From assembly GCF_964656455.1 (NCBI RefSeq), contig NC_135718.1, forward strand, positions 46,810,014 to 46,874,013: 64,000 nucleotides of DNA, given 5' to 3'. How positions within the stretch are numbered: the stretch's first letter is position 1; each line of letters opens with the position of its first letter. Both the position numbers and the translations under genes were made by a program. Below the pieces are notes generated by a model. The model did no database searches. It was not told the DNA's origin and saw only the letters and a program-made list of their open reading frames with translations. This document shows positions 22,201-32,990 of this stretch, one piece after another. The DNA is from Halichoerus grypus. Its lineage: Eukaryota; Chordata; Mammalia; Carnivora; Phocidae.

Positions 22201-22229
22201 CTGTGGAAGGCTCAGAGGTGGACTTCTTC
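22172..22229. repeat. 58-bp palindrome without spacer
   Basis: Left arm 22172-22200 and right arm 22201-22229 are reverse complements at 28 of 29 positions. The right arm is an exact inverse of bases in copy 1 (20393-20421), including the one base that differs in the left arm. The structure could extrude as a hairpin. Confidence 0.95.
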
Positions 22230-22667
22230 ACCCATGAGAGAAGCCTGAATGTCCATGTCCCACAGGCAGCTGGTATGTGGATGAGCTTAGAATCCAGACC
22301 CGTGAAAGCCTGGTCTGTTTCTCCTCTACCAGCCTTCTTTCTGAAGAAATGGGGAATGGAGAGGAACTACGAGAGAAATTGAAATTGCATTTTCCACTGG
22401 GGCTTCCAGACAATGGTGTCTGGGGTCTGGGTGGGTGTCATCCAAGTGATCCACCCTCCCCCAGCCCAGAGGGCATAGGGAGCAGTGAGGGGCAGAAGAG
22501 CATTCCTCATTACCCCACTCTGCCCCCTACCCATCAACCTCCTAGACCAGAATAGCTACCCAGATCCTGCCTTCACAGGACCGGTAGGATAAAGCAGCCA
22601 TATGGGTAGAGAGATATTCACCAGGCATTGGGAAAACAAAATGAGGGCAAAGGACAGAAACACTCAC

Positions 22668-22704
22668 GGTTGCTTCTTCTGGGACTCCAGGATCTGCAGT
22701 CCAA
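22668..22704 (-). other. SFTPD exon 1, non-coding (predicted)
   Basis: The donor ACC|GTGAGTG at 22668 is clear. The 5' end is set at about 22704 because it lies some 30 bases past the TATA element. The short untranslated first exon has the length expected for SFTPD. Confidence 0.7.
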
Positions 22705-22730
22705 CTAGCCTTTCCTTGGCAGGCACTGGC

Positions 22731-22738
22731 TATTTATG
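22731..22738 (-). promoter_or_regulatory. SFTPD TATA box
   Basis: CATAAATA on the minus strand, about 27-34 bases before the predicted start near 22704 and properly placed ahead of the exon 1 donor. Confidence 0.7.
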
Positions 22739-22810
22739 CGTACCTTGTAACGTGAGCCGCCCAGCCCTGTTCTTCTAAGAGCTCTTTCCAGGAAGTGGGG
22801 CAATTTCTTC

Positions 22811-22823
22811 CTTGTTGACTTAC
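22811..22823 (-). promoter_or_regulatory. AP-1-like / forkhead-like element upstream of SFTPD
   Basis: TAAGTCA (one mismatch from AP-1) sits about 112 bases before the predicted start and overlaps TGTTGAC, a forkhead-like sequence, on the other strand. I recall an AP-1 element near -109, with forkhead sites nearby, in the human promoter. The match in place is suggestive and the match in sequence is weak. Confidence 0.4.
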
Positions 22824-22829
22824 TCTCAC

Positions 22830-23830
22830 TCCCACCTGTGTTCTGGAAACCTGCCACTGATATTCGTATCACTACACACATATCGCCCTAGAGTTTATAG
22901 AACTCTCAGTCTGTGATCTCACCGGTACCCCCCAGAAGCCCTGTGAGTTAAATGGCATCATCAGTGTCTGTATCTTATAGATGTCCAAAAATCTGAGCTC
23001 CAGAGAAGACCAGCAAGTTGCACAATGATCTACACCTATTGCAAATGCAACCTACATCTGCGGATTCCAAGATCCAGGACCTGCTGTGCCCACTTCTCTC
23101 CCCCCTTCACCTCAACATCACTGCCCAGATATTGGGAAAGAGCTGGGAGCTGCTCAGCATATCCGGGCAGAGGTGGGGCAAGTGGAGAAGCTGTGGAGGC
23201 TGTAGCCTGTGGGAGCAGTGGCTGGGAGAACCGCCACCTGGCAGGGTCACTCTTTTATTTCCTGCTTTAGATCTCAGAGAGACCTCCACTTGCCTTTTAT
23301 GGGATGGACTTCCCTTAACCTCCTTGCCCTCACCTCTTACCTTCTCAGCTGAAGTTTGCCCTGTGCATTACTCAGGTGACCAGTTTGGACCCCTGAGCTG
23401 CTGATACACTGTGGCAGCCATCCCCAAGGAGAATCTAACTTCCAACTACTGTAAGACAGTTGCCCACCCTCTTGCCTTTGCTATCAAAGGTAATCTCTGT
23501 TTGCTTCTAGATTCTTGTGGCTTTATCTCTTGCATCAATTCTCTGCCTAGTTCCACATACCAGCAGCCCCACGTCTCCAAGCTTCTCTTTTGGCCACTCC
23601 ACTGGTGGTGCCAATTTGTTCCTGGATTTTGATGTTCCTTGTGGCATCCTCTTGTAGTATTGTAGAATCTATAATGCCTCAATTCATAGGGAAAGTCTTC
23701 TGTTTCCCATACGGCAATTTTTTTTGAAGCAGGATCCATAGTAGAGCCACCTGGGCCCCAAATGACAGAGTTCTTTCATCATTAACACACAGCCCTCCCC
23801 ATTCTAGGATGTTCATGTTTCTCCTAGAGA
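22830..23830. other. SFTPD 5' flank
   Basis: Upstream region with a MIR-like fragment near 22920-23030. No gene supported. Confidence 0.5.
22920..23030 (+). repeat. MIR-like ancient SINE
   Basis: 'CCCTGTGAGTTAAATGGCATCATCAGTGTCTGTATCTTATAGATG' style core, heavily diverged. Confidence 0.45.
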
Positions 23831-23839
23831 TCTAGGTCA

Positions 23840-24150
23840 GCGTGGAATTCCATTTCTCTCCCCAAATTTGGAAGTTTTCCATCATTATTTCTTTAAATAG
23901 ACTTTCTTGCCCTATCTCTCTTCTCCTTCTGGGATTCCTCCAATGCATATATTATTTCTTTTGATGATGTCCCATAAATCCTAGAGGCTTACTTCACTTT
24001 TTTTCCTTCTCTGACTGGATAATTTCAAAAGATCCACCTTCAAGTTCACTGATTTATTCTTCTGCTTGGTCAAGTTTTTTGTTGAATCTCTCTTGAGTTT
24101 TTCAGATCAGCCTTTGTATTCTTCAGCTCTAGGATTTGGTTATTGTTGTT
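23840..24150 (-). mobile_element. Old LINE-1 fragment
   Basis: Contains 'TTATTTCTTTAAATAGAC', 'CTTCTCCTTCTGGGATTCC' and 'CAAGTTCACTGATT', which I recognise as an ancient L1 segment read in reverse. Non-coding. Confidence 0.6.
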
Positions 24151-24267
24151 ATTTTGATCTGACTGCAAATCAAGGGCAACAAAAGCAAAAATAAATAATT
24201 GGGACTACCTCAAACTAAAAAGCTTCGGCATAGCGAAAGAAACGATCAACAAAACTAAAAGACAACC

Positions 24268-24464
24268 GGGGAGCCTGTGTGGCTCAGTCATTAAGTGTCT
24301 GCCTTCGGCTCAGGTCATGATCCCAGGGTGCTGGGATCGAGCCCCGCATCAGGCTGCCTGCTCCACAGGGATCCTGCTTCTCCCTCTCCCAATTCCCTTG
24401 CATTCCCTCTCTCGCTATGTCTCTCTCTGTCAAATAAATGAATAAAATCTTAAAAAAAAAAAAC
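24268..24464 (+). mobile_element. Can-SINE, long form
   Basis: Full-length copy in L1 with the perfect target duplication AACTAAAAGACAACC (24253 and 24465). Confidence 0.95.
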
Positions 24465-24606
24465 AACTAAAAGACAACCTACTGAATAGGAAAGGATATT
24501 TGCATATGATGTATCTGATAAGAGGTTAATATCCAAAATAAATAAATAACTCATACAACTCAATAACAAAAAAACCAACAATCCAATTAAAAAATGGGCA
24601 GAGGGG

Positions 24607-24787
24607 GCGCCTGGGTGGCTCAGTCGTTAAGCGTCTGCCTTCGGCTCAGGTCATGATCCCAGGGTCCCAGGATCGAGCCCCGCATCGGGCTCCCTGCTCG
24701 GCGGGAGGCCTGCTTCTCCCTCTCCCACTCCCCCTGCTTGTGTTCCCTCTCTCGCTGTGTCTCTCTCTGTCAAATAAATAAAATCTT
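24607..24787 (+). mobile_element. Can-SINE, first of a tandem pair
   Basis: Head-to-tail pair inserted in L1. The outer flanks AAAAATGGGCAG occur before this copy and after the second copy. This unit ends AAATAAATAAAATCTT without a long A-tail. Confidence 0.93.
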
Positions 24788-24978
24788 GGGGCACCTGGGT
24801 GGCTCAGTCGTTAAGCGTCTGCCTTCGGCTCAGGTCATGATCCCGGGGTCCTGGGATCGAGCCCCACATCGGGCTCCCTGCTCGGCGGGAGGCCTGCTTC
24901 TCTCTCTCCCACTTACCCTGCTTGTGTTCTCTCTCTGGCTGTCTCTCCCTGTCAAATAAATAAATAAAATCTTTAAAA

Positions 24979-25025
<47 letters not shown>

Positions 25026-25043
25026 AATCTTTAAAAAAAAAAA
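24788..25043 (+). mobile_element. Can-SINE, second of a tandem pair, with AAAT microsatellite
   Basis: Starts directly at the A-tail position of the preceding unit. Its tail has expanded into a run of about 12 AAAT units (24975-25024), followed by AAATCTTT-An. Confidence 0.93.
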
Positions 25044-25949
25044 AATGGGCAGGGGATCTGAATAGACGTTTTTCCAAAGATGAAGTACAGATGACCAACA
25101 AGCACATGAAAAGATGCTCAACATCACTAATCATTAGGGAAATGCATATCAAAACCACAATGAGATACCACCTCACACCGGTCAGAATGGCTAAAATTAA
25201 CAAGTCAGGAAACAACAGATGTTGGCGAGGATGCAGAGAAAGGGGAACCCTCTTACGCTGTTGGTGGGAATGCAAGCTGGTGCAGCCACTCTGGAAAACA
25301 GTATGGAAGTTCCTCAAAAGGTTGAAAATAGAGCTACCCTATGACCCAGCAATTGCACTACTGGGTATTTACCCCAAAAATACAAATGGAGCTATCCAAA
25401 GGGGACACCTGCACCCTAATGTTTATAGCATCAATGTCCACAATAGCCAAACTGTGGAAAGAGCCCAGATGTCCACCGACAGATGAATGGATAAAGAAGA
25501 TGTGGTATATATATACAATGGAATATTATGCAGACATCATAAAAATGAAATCTTGCCATTTGCAACAACATGGATGGAACTAGAGGGTATTATGCTAAGC
25601 AAAATAAGTCAATCAAAGACAATTATCATATGATCTCGCTGATATGTGAAATTTAAGAAGCAAAACAGGATCATAGGGGAAGAGAGGAAAAAATAAAACA
25701 AGATGAAATCAGAGAGAAAGACAAACCATAAGAGACTCTTAAGCATAGGAAACAAACTGAGGGTGGCTGGAGGGAAGGTGAGTGGGGAGGATGTGATAGC
25801 TGGATGACGGGCATTAAGGAGGGCACGTGATGTAATGAGCACTGGATGTTATATGCAACTGATGAATCACTGACATCTACCTCTGAAACCAATAATATAT
25901 GTTAATTGAATTTAAATTTAAAAAAAAACAACAGAAACAAACACACAAA

Positions 25950-26413
25950 AAGCATCAAAAAAGAATTTATTAATATTTTTCAAAGAGGAACTGGACCCTA
26001 GAAGAGAATAAAAGTACTCAATTATTAATGACCACAAATACTTATTCTTTGGAACTCTGTGTTTTCTCATTGTTGAAACAGGAGAATTGGTTTCTTGTCT
26101 TACAGCAACATGTAACTTCCTCAGAAGTGAAAACCTCATGTAACCCTAAGTCCTAAGAAGTTTAGTAATTCATCTTCAGGGTTTGCACGAGTAATCTGTT
26201 TTCTGGAATTATTTTGTTACTCTACTGCTTATTTTATTACTTATGTTTAATGGGTACAGGTGTATAATTTATCTCCTTATGTAGATTACAGTTTCAGTGA
26301 TAGAGTAGAGACAAAGAGTATAGTCAGTTGTCAAGTCCTGGCAATACTCTTCAGCCAACTTAATCTCTATAAGCCTAAATTTCCGCATCTGTAATGTGAA
26401 CTTAAAAATTATG
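25950..26413. other. Intergenic, AT-rich
   Basis: No gene or clear repeat recognised. Confidence 0.4.
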
Positions 26414-26573
26414 GTCGGTTAAGCATCTGCCTTCAGCTCAGGTCATGATCTCTGGGTCCTGGGCTGGAGCCCCGTGCGTCGAGCTCCCTGCTCAGCGGGG
26501 TGTCTGCTTCTCTCTCTCCCTCTGCCCCTCCCACCTACTCATGCTCTCTCTCAAATAAATAAAATCTTTAAAA
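26414..26573 (+). mobile_element. Can-SINE, 5'-truncated
   Basis: Begins within the SINE head (GGTCGGTTAAGCATCTGCC), so about the first 25 bases including the promoter A box are missing. An AAAAATTATG duplication remains at both ends. Confidence 0.85.
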
Positions 26574-27040
26574 AAAAATTATGCCTTCTTCTTGACATAA
26601 TAAATATAAGTCAAAATCTGGCAATATAAAAACACTAAATCAATTTTAAATAACAACAACAACAATAATAATAATTTAAAAAGAAAGTCCACGTGCAACT
26701 CTGTAAGAACATCACTCCCTTACATCCAAAAAATACTTAATTCCAAAAGAAAACAGCATTCTGGGATGCCTCTACAAATTATGGTATCATATTAAAAGAG
26801 TCAGATGGGTGAGAATATTATCTGTGGTCTTCTTCTGATATGTGTCGATTAAGGAAATGTAAACATATACCATGAGTGACAGCGAATTCCCTGAAACCCC
26901 AGTGCAAGTTTGGGAAAGGAACAAAATTCCAATGATCACCTTACTCAAAAACATCTTTTGTGTCTTTGTCAGAATTAGAAACAATGCCTAAGGAGGCCCA
27001 CAAACACCGAGAAGTAGAATTAGAAATCAGTTTATAAAAT

Positions 27041-27240
27041 TGGGGGGCCTGGGTGGCTCAGTCGTTAAGTGTCTGCCTTCGGCTCAGGTCATGATCCCAG
27101 GGTCCTGGGATCGAGCCCCCCGTCGGGCTCCCTGCTCTGCGGGAAGCCTGCTTCTCCCTCTCCCACTCCCCCTGCTTGTGTTCCTGCTCTGGCTGTCTCT
27201 CTCTCTGTCAAATAAATAAATAAAATCTTAAAAAAAAAAA
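27041..27240 (+). mobile_element. Can-SINE, long form
   Basis: Full-length copy flanked by GAAATCAGTTTATAAAAT / GAAATCAGTTGATAAAAT. Confidence 0.93.
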
Positions 27241-27481
27241 AGAAGAAGAAATCAGTTGATAAAATCAATTGGTACACAGAAAATAAAATAACAGTGGAAA
27301 ATTCTACCAGGGGCAAAAGAAAATACTACCCCAGATCTTGAAACACTATATGGAACATAGTGGAACATTCTTTTTGGCATTTTTGAGATTTACTACAGAG
27401 ACAGATTATAAAATAGAAAGAATTATATTCTGTAAGTATCACACAATTTCACTTGCTTCCTCAGGAAAGTAGGCTACAGAC

Positions 27482-27682
27482 GGGCGCCTGGGTGGCTCAG
27501 TTGGCTGGGCGACTGTCTTCGGCTCAGGTCATGATCCTGGAGTCTCAGGATCGAGTCCCGGAGCGGGCTCCCCGCTTAGCGGGGAGTCTGCTTCTCCCTC
27601 TGACCCTCCCCCCCCCAGAAAGTGTTCTTTCTCTCTCTCATTCTCTCTCTCAAATAAATAAATAAAATCTTTAAAAAAAAAA
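27482..27682 (+). mobile_element. Can-SINE, diverged long form
   Basis: Head reads GGCGCCTGGGTGGCTCAG, then CGACTGTCTTCGG and GATCCTGGAGTC, a different subfamily from most copies. Target duplication GAAAGTAGGCTACAGA. Confidence 0.93.
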
Positions 27683-27904
27683 AGAAAGTAGGCTACAGAG
27701 AAAAGCAAAAATTCATGGTTGAAGATAGTGCTAAGTATATTATGCTTCAAAGATAGGGGTGTCTTCATAAAAGTTATAATTGCAGAAATTTGGGAAAAGA
27801 ATTATAATGCAATGTTTAAAAATATACATAATCCTAAACATGCAGAGGTAAACACATTTAATAACACATTTGATACTCTTTACTGCAGTTTTTCACATTA
27901 TAAT

Positions 27905-28100
27905 TTTTTTTAAAGATTTTATTTATTTCTTTGACAGAGAGAGACACAGCGAGAGAGGGAACACAAGCAGGGGGAGTGGGAGAGGGAGAAGCAGGCTTCC
28001 TGTGGAGCAGGGAGCCCGATGTGGGGCTCGATCCCAGCACCCTGGGATCATGACGTGAGCCAAAGGCAGACACTTAACGACTGAGCCACCCAGGCTCCCC
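27905..28100 (-). mobile_element. Can-SINE, long form
   Basis: Reverse-oriented full-length copy with CACATTATAAT / TACATTATAAT at its flanks. Confidence 0.92.
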
Positions 28101-28792
28101 TACATTATAATATTTTAAAGGACTGATAACGTATAAAGAATTTGGTGTCATGTTTGCAATTGATAACATAACAGAAGCATTTACCATGTAAACAGAAGTG
28201 TTTTGTAAACATAATTTTAATTATCATAATATTTAATAATATTATTACTTATTGTATTCTAATATTTAACAATTTCTGAAAGGATTTTCTATTCGTTACT
28301 TCCACATTTTTCTTCCTAGAAATACCTCTCTGCTCTTTAGGCATAAAGCTTTATGTACAACAGGCAATAATTGCCAAATTATTTCCAGAGAAGTTACACC
28401 AAAATAAAACCTCATCTCTAACAAATTGTCCTATCTAACTATGCTAACCAAACCAGCATAAAATGTAATAATTTTCATAATCTTTACCAATTTTGGAGAA
28501 AGAAATTAACATCACTTTACTGTTGTAATTTTGATTTGATTAATTTTGTATTATGTTGAACATTTAAAGTAAACTTGATGATTTGCCTTGCATCTTTTGT
28601 TAAGTATCAATTCAAAGTGGTGTTCTTAATGATTTGCACATGCTTTTTTTGGCTGATATTAAATTTTAGGTATTCAGTAAATATTTCTCAGGTTGTATGT
28701 TGCCACTGAATTGTGGTATTATGTTTTTTCTAATTTAGTGAGGAATTTAATTTACTGTACACAAAATTATTTTGTCCTTTGGTGCTTCTTCT
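28101..28792. other. Intergenic, AT-rich
   Basis: Low-GC sequence with no gene or diagnostic repeat. Confidence 0.4.
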
Positions 28793-29011
28793 ATTTATTT
28801 ATTTATTTATTTATTTTTAAAGATTTTATTTATTCATTTGAGACAGAGATACAGAGAGAGAGAGAGCATGAGCAGTGGGAGAGGCAGAGGGAGAGGAAGA
28901 AGCAGAGTCCCCACCGAGTCAGGAGCCCAATGTGGGGCTTGATCCCAGGACCCTGGGATCATGATCTGAGCTGAAGGCAGACGCTTAACCATCTGAGCCA
29001 CCCAGGCGCCC
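28793..29011 (-). mobile_element. Can-SINE, long form, with TTTA tail
   Basis: Reverse-oriented copy whose tail is expanded into TTTA repeats. Flanks CTTCTATTTATTTA / CTTCTGTTTATTTT. Confidence 0.9.
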
Positions 29012-29125
29012 CCTTCTGTTTATTTTAAGAGAAGAAAATTGTCCTCCAACTTTTAAGATTGCTTTCAAGATTTTTATTAATCATTTAGTAACAATTAACT
29101 TGATTTCATCTGGAATTTATTAGTG

Positions 29126-29214
29126 TATATATACAAATATGTATATACACATATATAATACATTTATATGTATTATATATGTATATATGTGTGTGTATAC
29201 ATGCATATAATATA
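29126..29214. repeat. TATATG/TATACA microsatellite
   Basis: Alternating A/T with interspersed GTGTGT units, about 90 bases, imperfect. Confidence 0.7.
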
Positions 29215-29299
29215 TCCCACACAAAATCCAATAAAGTTATGCAACAGAAAACAAAAAAGCAGGAGACACAGTGAGAGATAATATTTGCCAGGTATATGA

Positions 29300-30070
29300 C
29301 TGAAAATATGTTATTTGTGTCTCTTACATACGTCAGTATCTCCTTAAAAACCATAAGAGAAAGACAGGGAACCCAAAAGACATTTGGACAATTTATGGAA
29401 CAATAATTCACAGAAGGGGATACCCAATGGTTAGGTAGCCTTTGAAAATACACTCAACTTCACTAGCAATTACAAAAATACATATCAGAGGACCAGGAAG
29501 ATACTGTACTTCACCATGATGCTGACAAAAATATCAAACAGATCATCTCAAGGGCTGGTGAAGACGTGGGAAAATAGAAACTGCCAGACACTATTGGTGG
29601 TATGGTAAACAAGTATGTTAATTCTAGAGTATAATTTGGAAATATTATTGAATTGAACATGTATATGTCCTCTGACGCCTCAGTTTTATGCCTGAATATA
29701 AACTCAGTACAGACAGCTTTACGGGGAGACATACAAAAGTATTCACCAATTAAGATATAGGTGAACATAGGGGCGCCTGGGTGGCTCAGTTAGTTAAGTG
29801 ACTACCTTCGGCTCAGGTCATGATCCCAGGGTCCTGGGATCGAGTCCTGCATCGGGCTCCACCTGCTTTGCCGGGAGCCTGCTTCTCCCTCTGCCTGCCA
29901 CTCCCCCTGCTTATGCTCTCTCTCTGTGTCAAATAAATAAATAAAATCTTAAAAAAAAAAGATATAGGTGAATATAAAAGTGAGTAATGCAAATGAAAAA
30001 AATATAACACAAAAGTTACTAAGAATCATTTAGATTTAAATCATTAACATGCAGAGATCTGAAAAAATAG
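29300..30070 (+). mobile_element. Old LINE-1 3' segment
   Basis: 'GAAAATACACTCAACTTCACTAGCAATTAC' and a degraded 'GGTGGTATGGTAAACAAGTATG' match the ORF2 tail of ancient L1. A SINE interrupts at 29770. Non-coding. Confidence 0.5.
29770..29959 (+). mobile_element. Can-SINE, long form
   Basis: Full-length copy with flanks AGATATAGGTGAACATA / AGATATAGGTGAATATA. Confidence 0.93.
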
Positions 30071-30278
30071 CCCTGGGTGACAAGATCAGAATCAGAACAG
30101 AACATCACACAACAATTCATGCATATTAAGTACAAAGCTGTAAATGACTATGCGAGAGAGAAGAGGATTTGGGGAATGAGTTTGAGGGAACTGACTGTGT
30201 ATTGACATGTACATGTACACACACATTCCTAGAGTGCTGGACTGATGAAGGCAGTGTGCTTGAAAGGAGGCACCTAAG

Positions 30279-30392
30279 GGGCGCCTGGCTGGCTCAGTTG
30301 GTAGAGCATATGACTCTTGATCTTGGGGTTGTGAGTTCGAGCCCATGCTGGGTGTAGAGCTTATTTAAAAATAAAATCTTAAAAAACAAAAA
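30279..30392 (+). mobile_element. Can-SINE, short form
   Basis: About 110 bases: tRNA-like head with GACTCTTGATCTTGGGGTTG and GTGAGTTCGAGCCC, then GGGTGTAGAGCTTATTT and an A-tail. It lacks the CT-rich region. It forms a tandem pair with the next SINE. Confidence 0.9.
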
Positions 30393-30395
30393 AGA

Positions 30396-30597
30396 GGGGT
30401 GCCTGCGTGGCTCAGTGGGTTAAGCATCTGCCTTAGGCTCAGGTCATGATCCCAGGGTCCTGGGATGGAGCCCCATGTCGGGCTCCCTGCTAGCAGGGAG
30501 CCTGCTTCTCCCTCTCCCTCTGCTCTTCCTCACCCCATTCTCTCTCTCTCTCTCTCTCTCAAATAAATAAATTCTTAAAAAATCTTTAAAAAAAAAA
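30396..30597 (+). mobile_element. Can-SINE, long form, second of a mixed pair
   Basis: Inserted into the A-tail of the short-form copy. The outer flanks GAAAGGAGGCACC / GAAAGGAGGTATA belong to the first insertion. Confidence 0.9.
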
Positions 30598-30886
30598 AAG
30601 AAAGGAGGTATATGATGATGAACCCAATCAAAACAAAGGAGACAGACTGGCAGACAGAGACACTGAACATGTCCCCTACACCTACCTAGTACTGAGCTAT
30701 TCAATAAAATATAATGCGAATTATACATAATTTTTAATTTTACACTAGAAACATTAAAAAAGGAGACAAATGAAATAAACATGTTTTATTTGACTCAATA
30801 TATCCAAAATACCATTTTAGCGTATAATAAATATGTTTTACATTCTTTTTTTATACTAAGTCTTCAAAATTCAGTGTATATTTTAA

Positions 30887-31072
30887 GATTTTTTTTTTTT
30901 TTTATTTGAGAGAGAGAATGAGAGAGAGAGAGCATGAGAGGGGGGAGGGTCCGAGGGAGAAGCAGACTCCCTGCCGAGCAGGGAGCCCGATGTGGGACTC
31001 GATCCCGGGACTCCAGGATCATGACCTGAGCCGAAGGCAGTCGCTTAACCAACTGAGCCACCCAGGCGTCCC
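30887..31072 (-). mobile_element. Can-SINE, long form
   Basis: Reverse-oriented copy with the perfect target duplication TCAGTGTATATTTTA. Confidence 0.94.
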
Positions 31073-31825
31073 TCAGTGTATATTTTACACTTAGAGCACA
31101 TCTTAGTTGGATTAGCCACATTTCAAGTACTCACTGGCTAGTAGGTAAAGGCTACTGTACTGGACAGCACAGATTATAAAAGATATTCTTTCTTTTCTTT
31201 CCTAATTATTTATGCAAATTTACTGTGTGCAAATTGCTTACATTTCCTCTGATCTGCTCTTTAATGAGCTACTTCTTTCTTTCTTTTTTTTGTAGGAAAA
31301 AAAGTTTATGAAATTCCTTTTTTGTTGTTGTTGAGCTACTCTTTTCTATTGAATAGTTGAGTTTTTAATTAACCATTATTATACAGACTTATTTATTGTT
31401 GCTTAAATACGGCTAAATATCTGGCAAGGTATCAGATATTTCTTTTTAATTTTTTAAAATAGTAATTCTCACATTTTCATTGTACTTTAAAAGCTTTAAG
31501 AACAATATTAACATACCTTGTTAAGTGGTGGCTGGATTTGAACCCAAACCCATCTGATAACAAAGCCAGTGAATTTGAAATTCTGGGTAACCTTATAATG
31601 TGATTATTAGATTTGCCTACCTGAAAAAGAAAAGAACAATATTGTCAATTTCATCTCAAAAGGTACAATAATTTCAATGGTAGCAGTAATTCACTAAATC
31701 TTCAATACAATCTATAGAATATAGCTTTACTTAGAATTTAGAATGTTATTAATATAAATTTCTATAGCACTACAGATATTCTTTTATGGAATAGAAACAT
31801 TTTTTGTTAGAGTGATGGAATATTT
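31073..31825. other. Intergenic, AT-rich
   Basis: No gene recognised. Short T-rich runs only. Confidence 0.4.
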
Positions 31826-32024
31826 ATTTATTTATTTATTTATTTTTATTTATTTATTTGATAGAGACACAGCGAGAGAGGGAACACAAGCAGGGGGAGT
31901 GGGAGAGGGAGAAGCAGGCTTCCCGCTGAGCAGGGAACCCGATGTGGGGCTCGATCCCAGGACCCTGGGATCATGACCTGAGCCGAAGGCAGACGCTTAA
32001 CGACTGAGCCACCCAGGCGCCCCG
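31826..32024 (-). mobile_element. Can-SINE, long form
   Basis: Reverse-oriented copy with TTTA-rich tail and target duplication GAGTGATGGAATATTTA. Confidence 0.95.
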
Positions 32025-32363
32025 AGTGATGGAATATTTAATGAGAAGAATAAGAAAAGCATAAGAAGAGGAAAATAAACTAGATGAAATAATATAACGT
32101 AAAAAGAAAATGTTCTGTGTTAGACTTTTCTAGTCTTCTTGAGGACTTTTGGCCTATCTTTCCCCTACCATTTATCACACTACTAAAATTATCTTTTTTT
32201 TCTGCTTCTACTAGCAATTGAGCTCCATGTATCGAAGATCTGCTTCTGAGCTAATAGAGCTATGATTATCTCATAGGAGGTATTTTTTAAACTACCTGTC
32301 AACACAATAAGAAAATATACAAGTGATCATTTAAAATAATATTTAAGAATGAATATTGATAAG

Positions 32364-32573
32364 AGTGCCTGGGTGGCTCAGTCAGTTAAACAGCCGACTC
32401 TTGATTTTGGCTCAGGTCATGATCTCAGGGTCCTGGGATCAAGCCCTGGATCAGACTCCAAGGTCAGTGGGGAGTCTGCTTGAGATTCTCTCACTCCCTC
32501 TGCCCCTCCCCTCTGTTTGCCCTGGCTCACGTGCTCGCTCTCTCTCACTAAAATAAATAAATAAATCTATTTT
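32364..32573 (+). mobile_element. Can-SINE, older subfamily
   Basis: Contains CCGACTCTTGATTTTGGCTC and GTCATGATCTCAGGGTCCTG. Flanks GAATGAATATTGATAA / AGTATGAATATTGATAG. Confidence 0.9.
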
Positions 32574-32789
32574 TAAAAGTATGAATATTGATAGCAGGTG
32601 AGAAGTCAAATTATAATGGAGAAAAAATAAGAGAGTAAAGAATATGAAATATATAGGGGAGAATACAGGTAAAGAAGATAAGGTGAAGGGGGTTTGTGAG
32701 ATAAGATAAAACAAAGACTCTCTAGGGAAACAAATTTATTGAATTGAAGAAAATAAGAGGGGATAAAGTGATCAAAAGAGAGAAGTTGA

Positions 32790-32990
32790 GGCGGTTGGGT
32801 GGCTTAGTTGGTTAAGCATCTGCCTTCGACTGAGGTCATGATCCTGAGGTCCTGGGATGGAGCCCCATGTCAGGCTCCCTGCTCCACAGGGAGCCTGCTT
32901 CTCCCTCTCCCTCTCCCTCTCCCTCTGCCTGCTGTCCCCCTCCTTGTTTGCTCTCTCTCTCTCAAATAAATAAATAAAATCTTAGAAAAA
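32790..32990 (+). mobile_element. Can-SINE, long form
   Basis: Has an expanded CTCCCT run in its CT-rich middle. Flanks AGAGAGAAGTTGAG / AGAGAGAAGTTTAGG. Confidence 0.9.

Larger units (their letters stand above)
20707..22667 (-). other. SFTPD intron 1
   Basis: About 2 kb between the non-coding exon and the first coding exon. It contains a 65-bp duplicated segment that ends in a 58-bp palindrome (22136-22229). The remainder looks unique. Confidence 0.8.
24165..25950 (+). mobile_element. LINE-1 3' part with three SINE insertions
   Basis: L1 ORF2 end and 3' UTR in sense: 'AACTAAAAAGCTTCGGCATAGC', 'AACCACAATGAGATACCACC', 'GTTGGTGGGAATGCAAGC', then 'AATATATGTTAATTGAATTTAAA' and an A-tail. SINEs interrupt it at 24268, 24607 and 24788. 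The frames are broken. Confidence 0.85.

Noticed and set aside
24975..25024. AAAT repeat considered as a stand-alone microsatellite
   Set aside because: It is the expanded tail of the adjoining SINE, since the AAATAAATAAAATCTT element flanks it on both sides.
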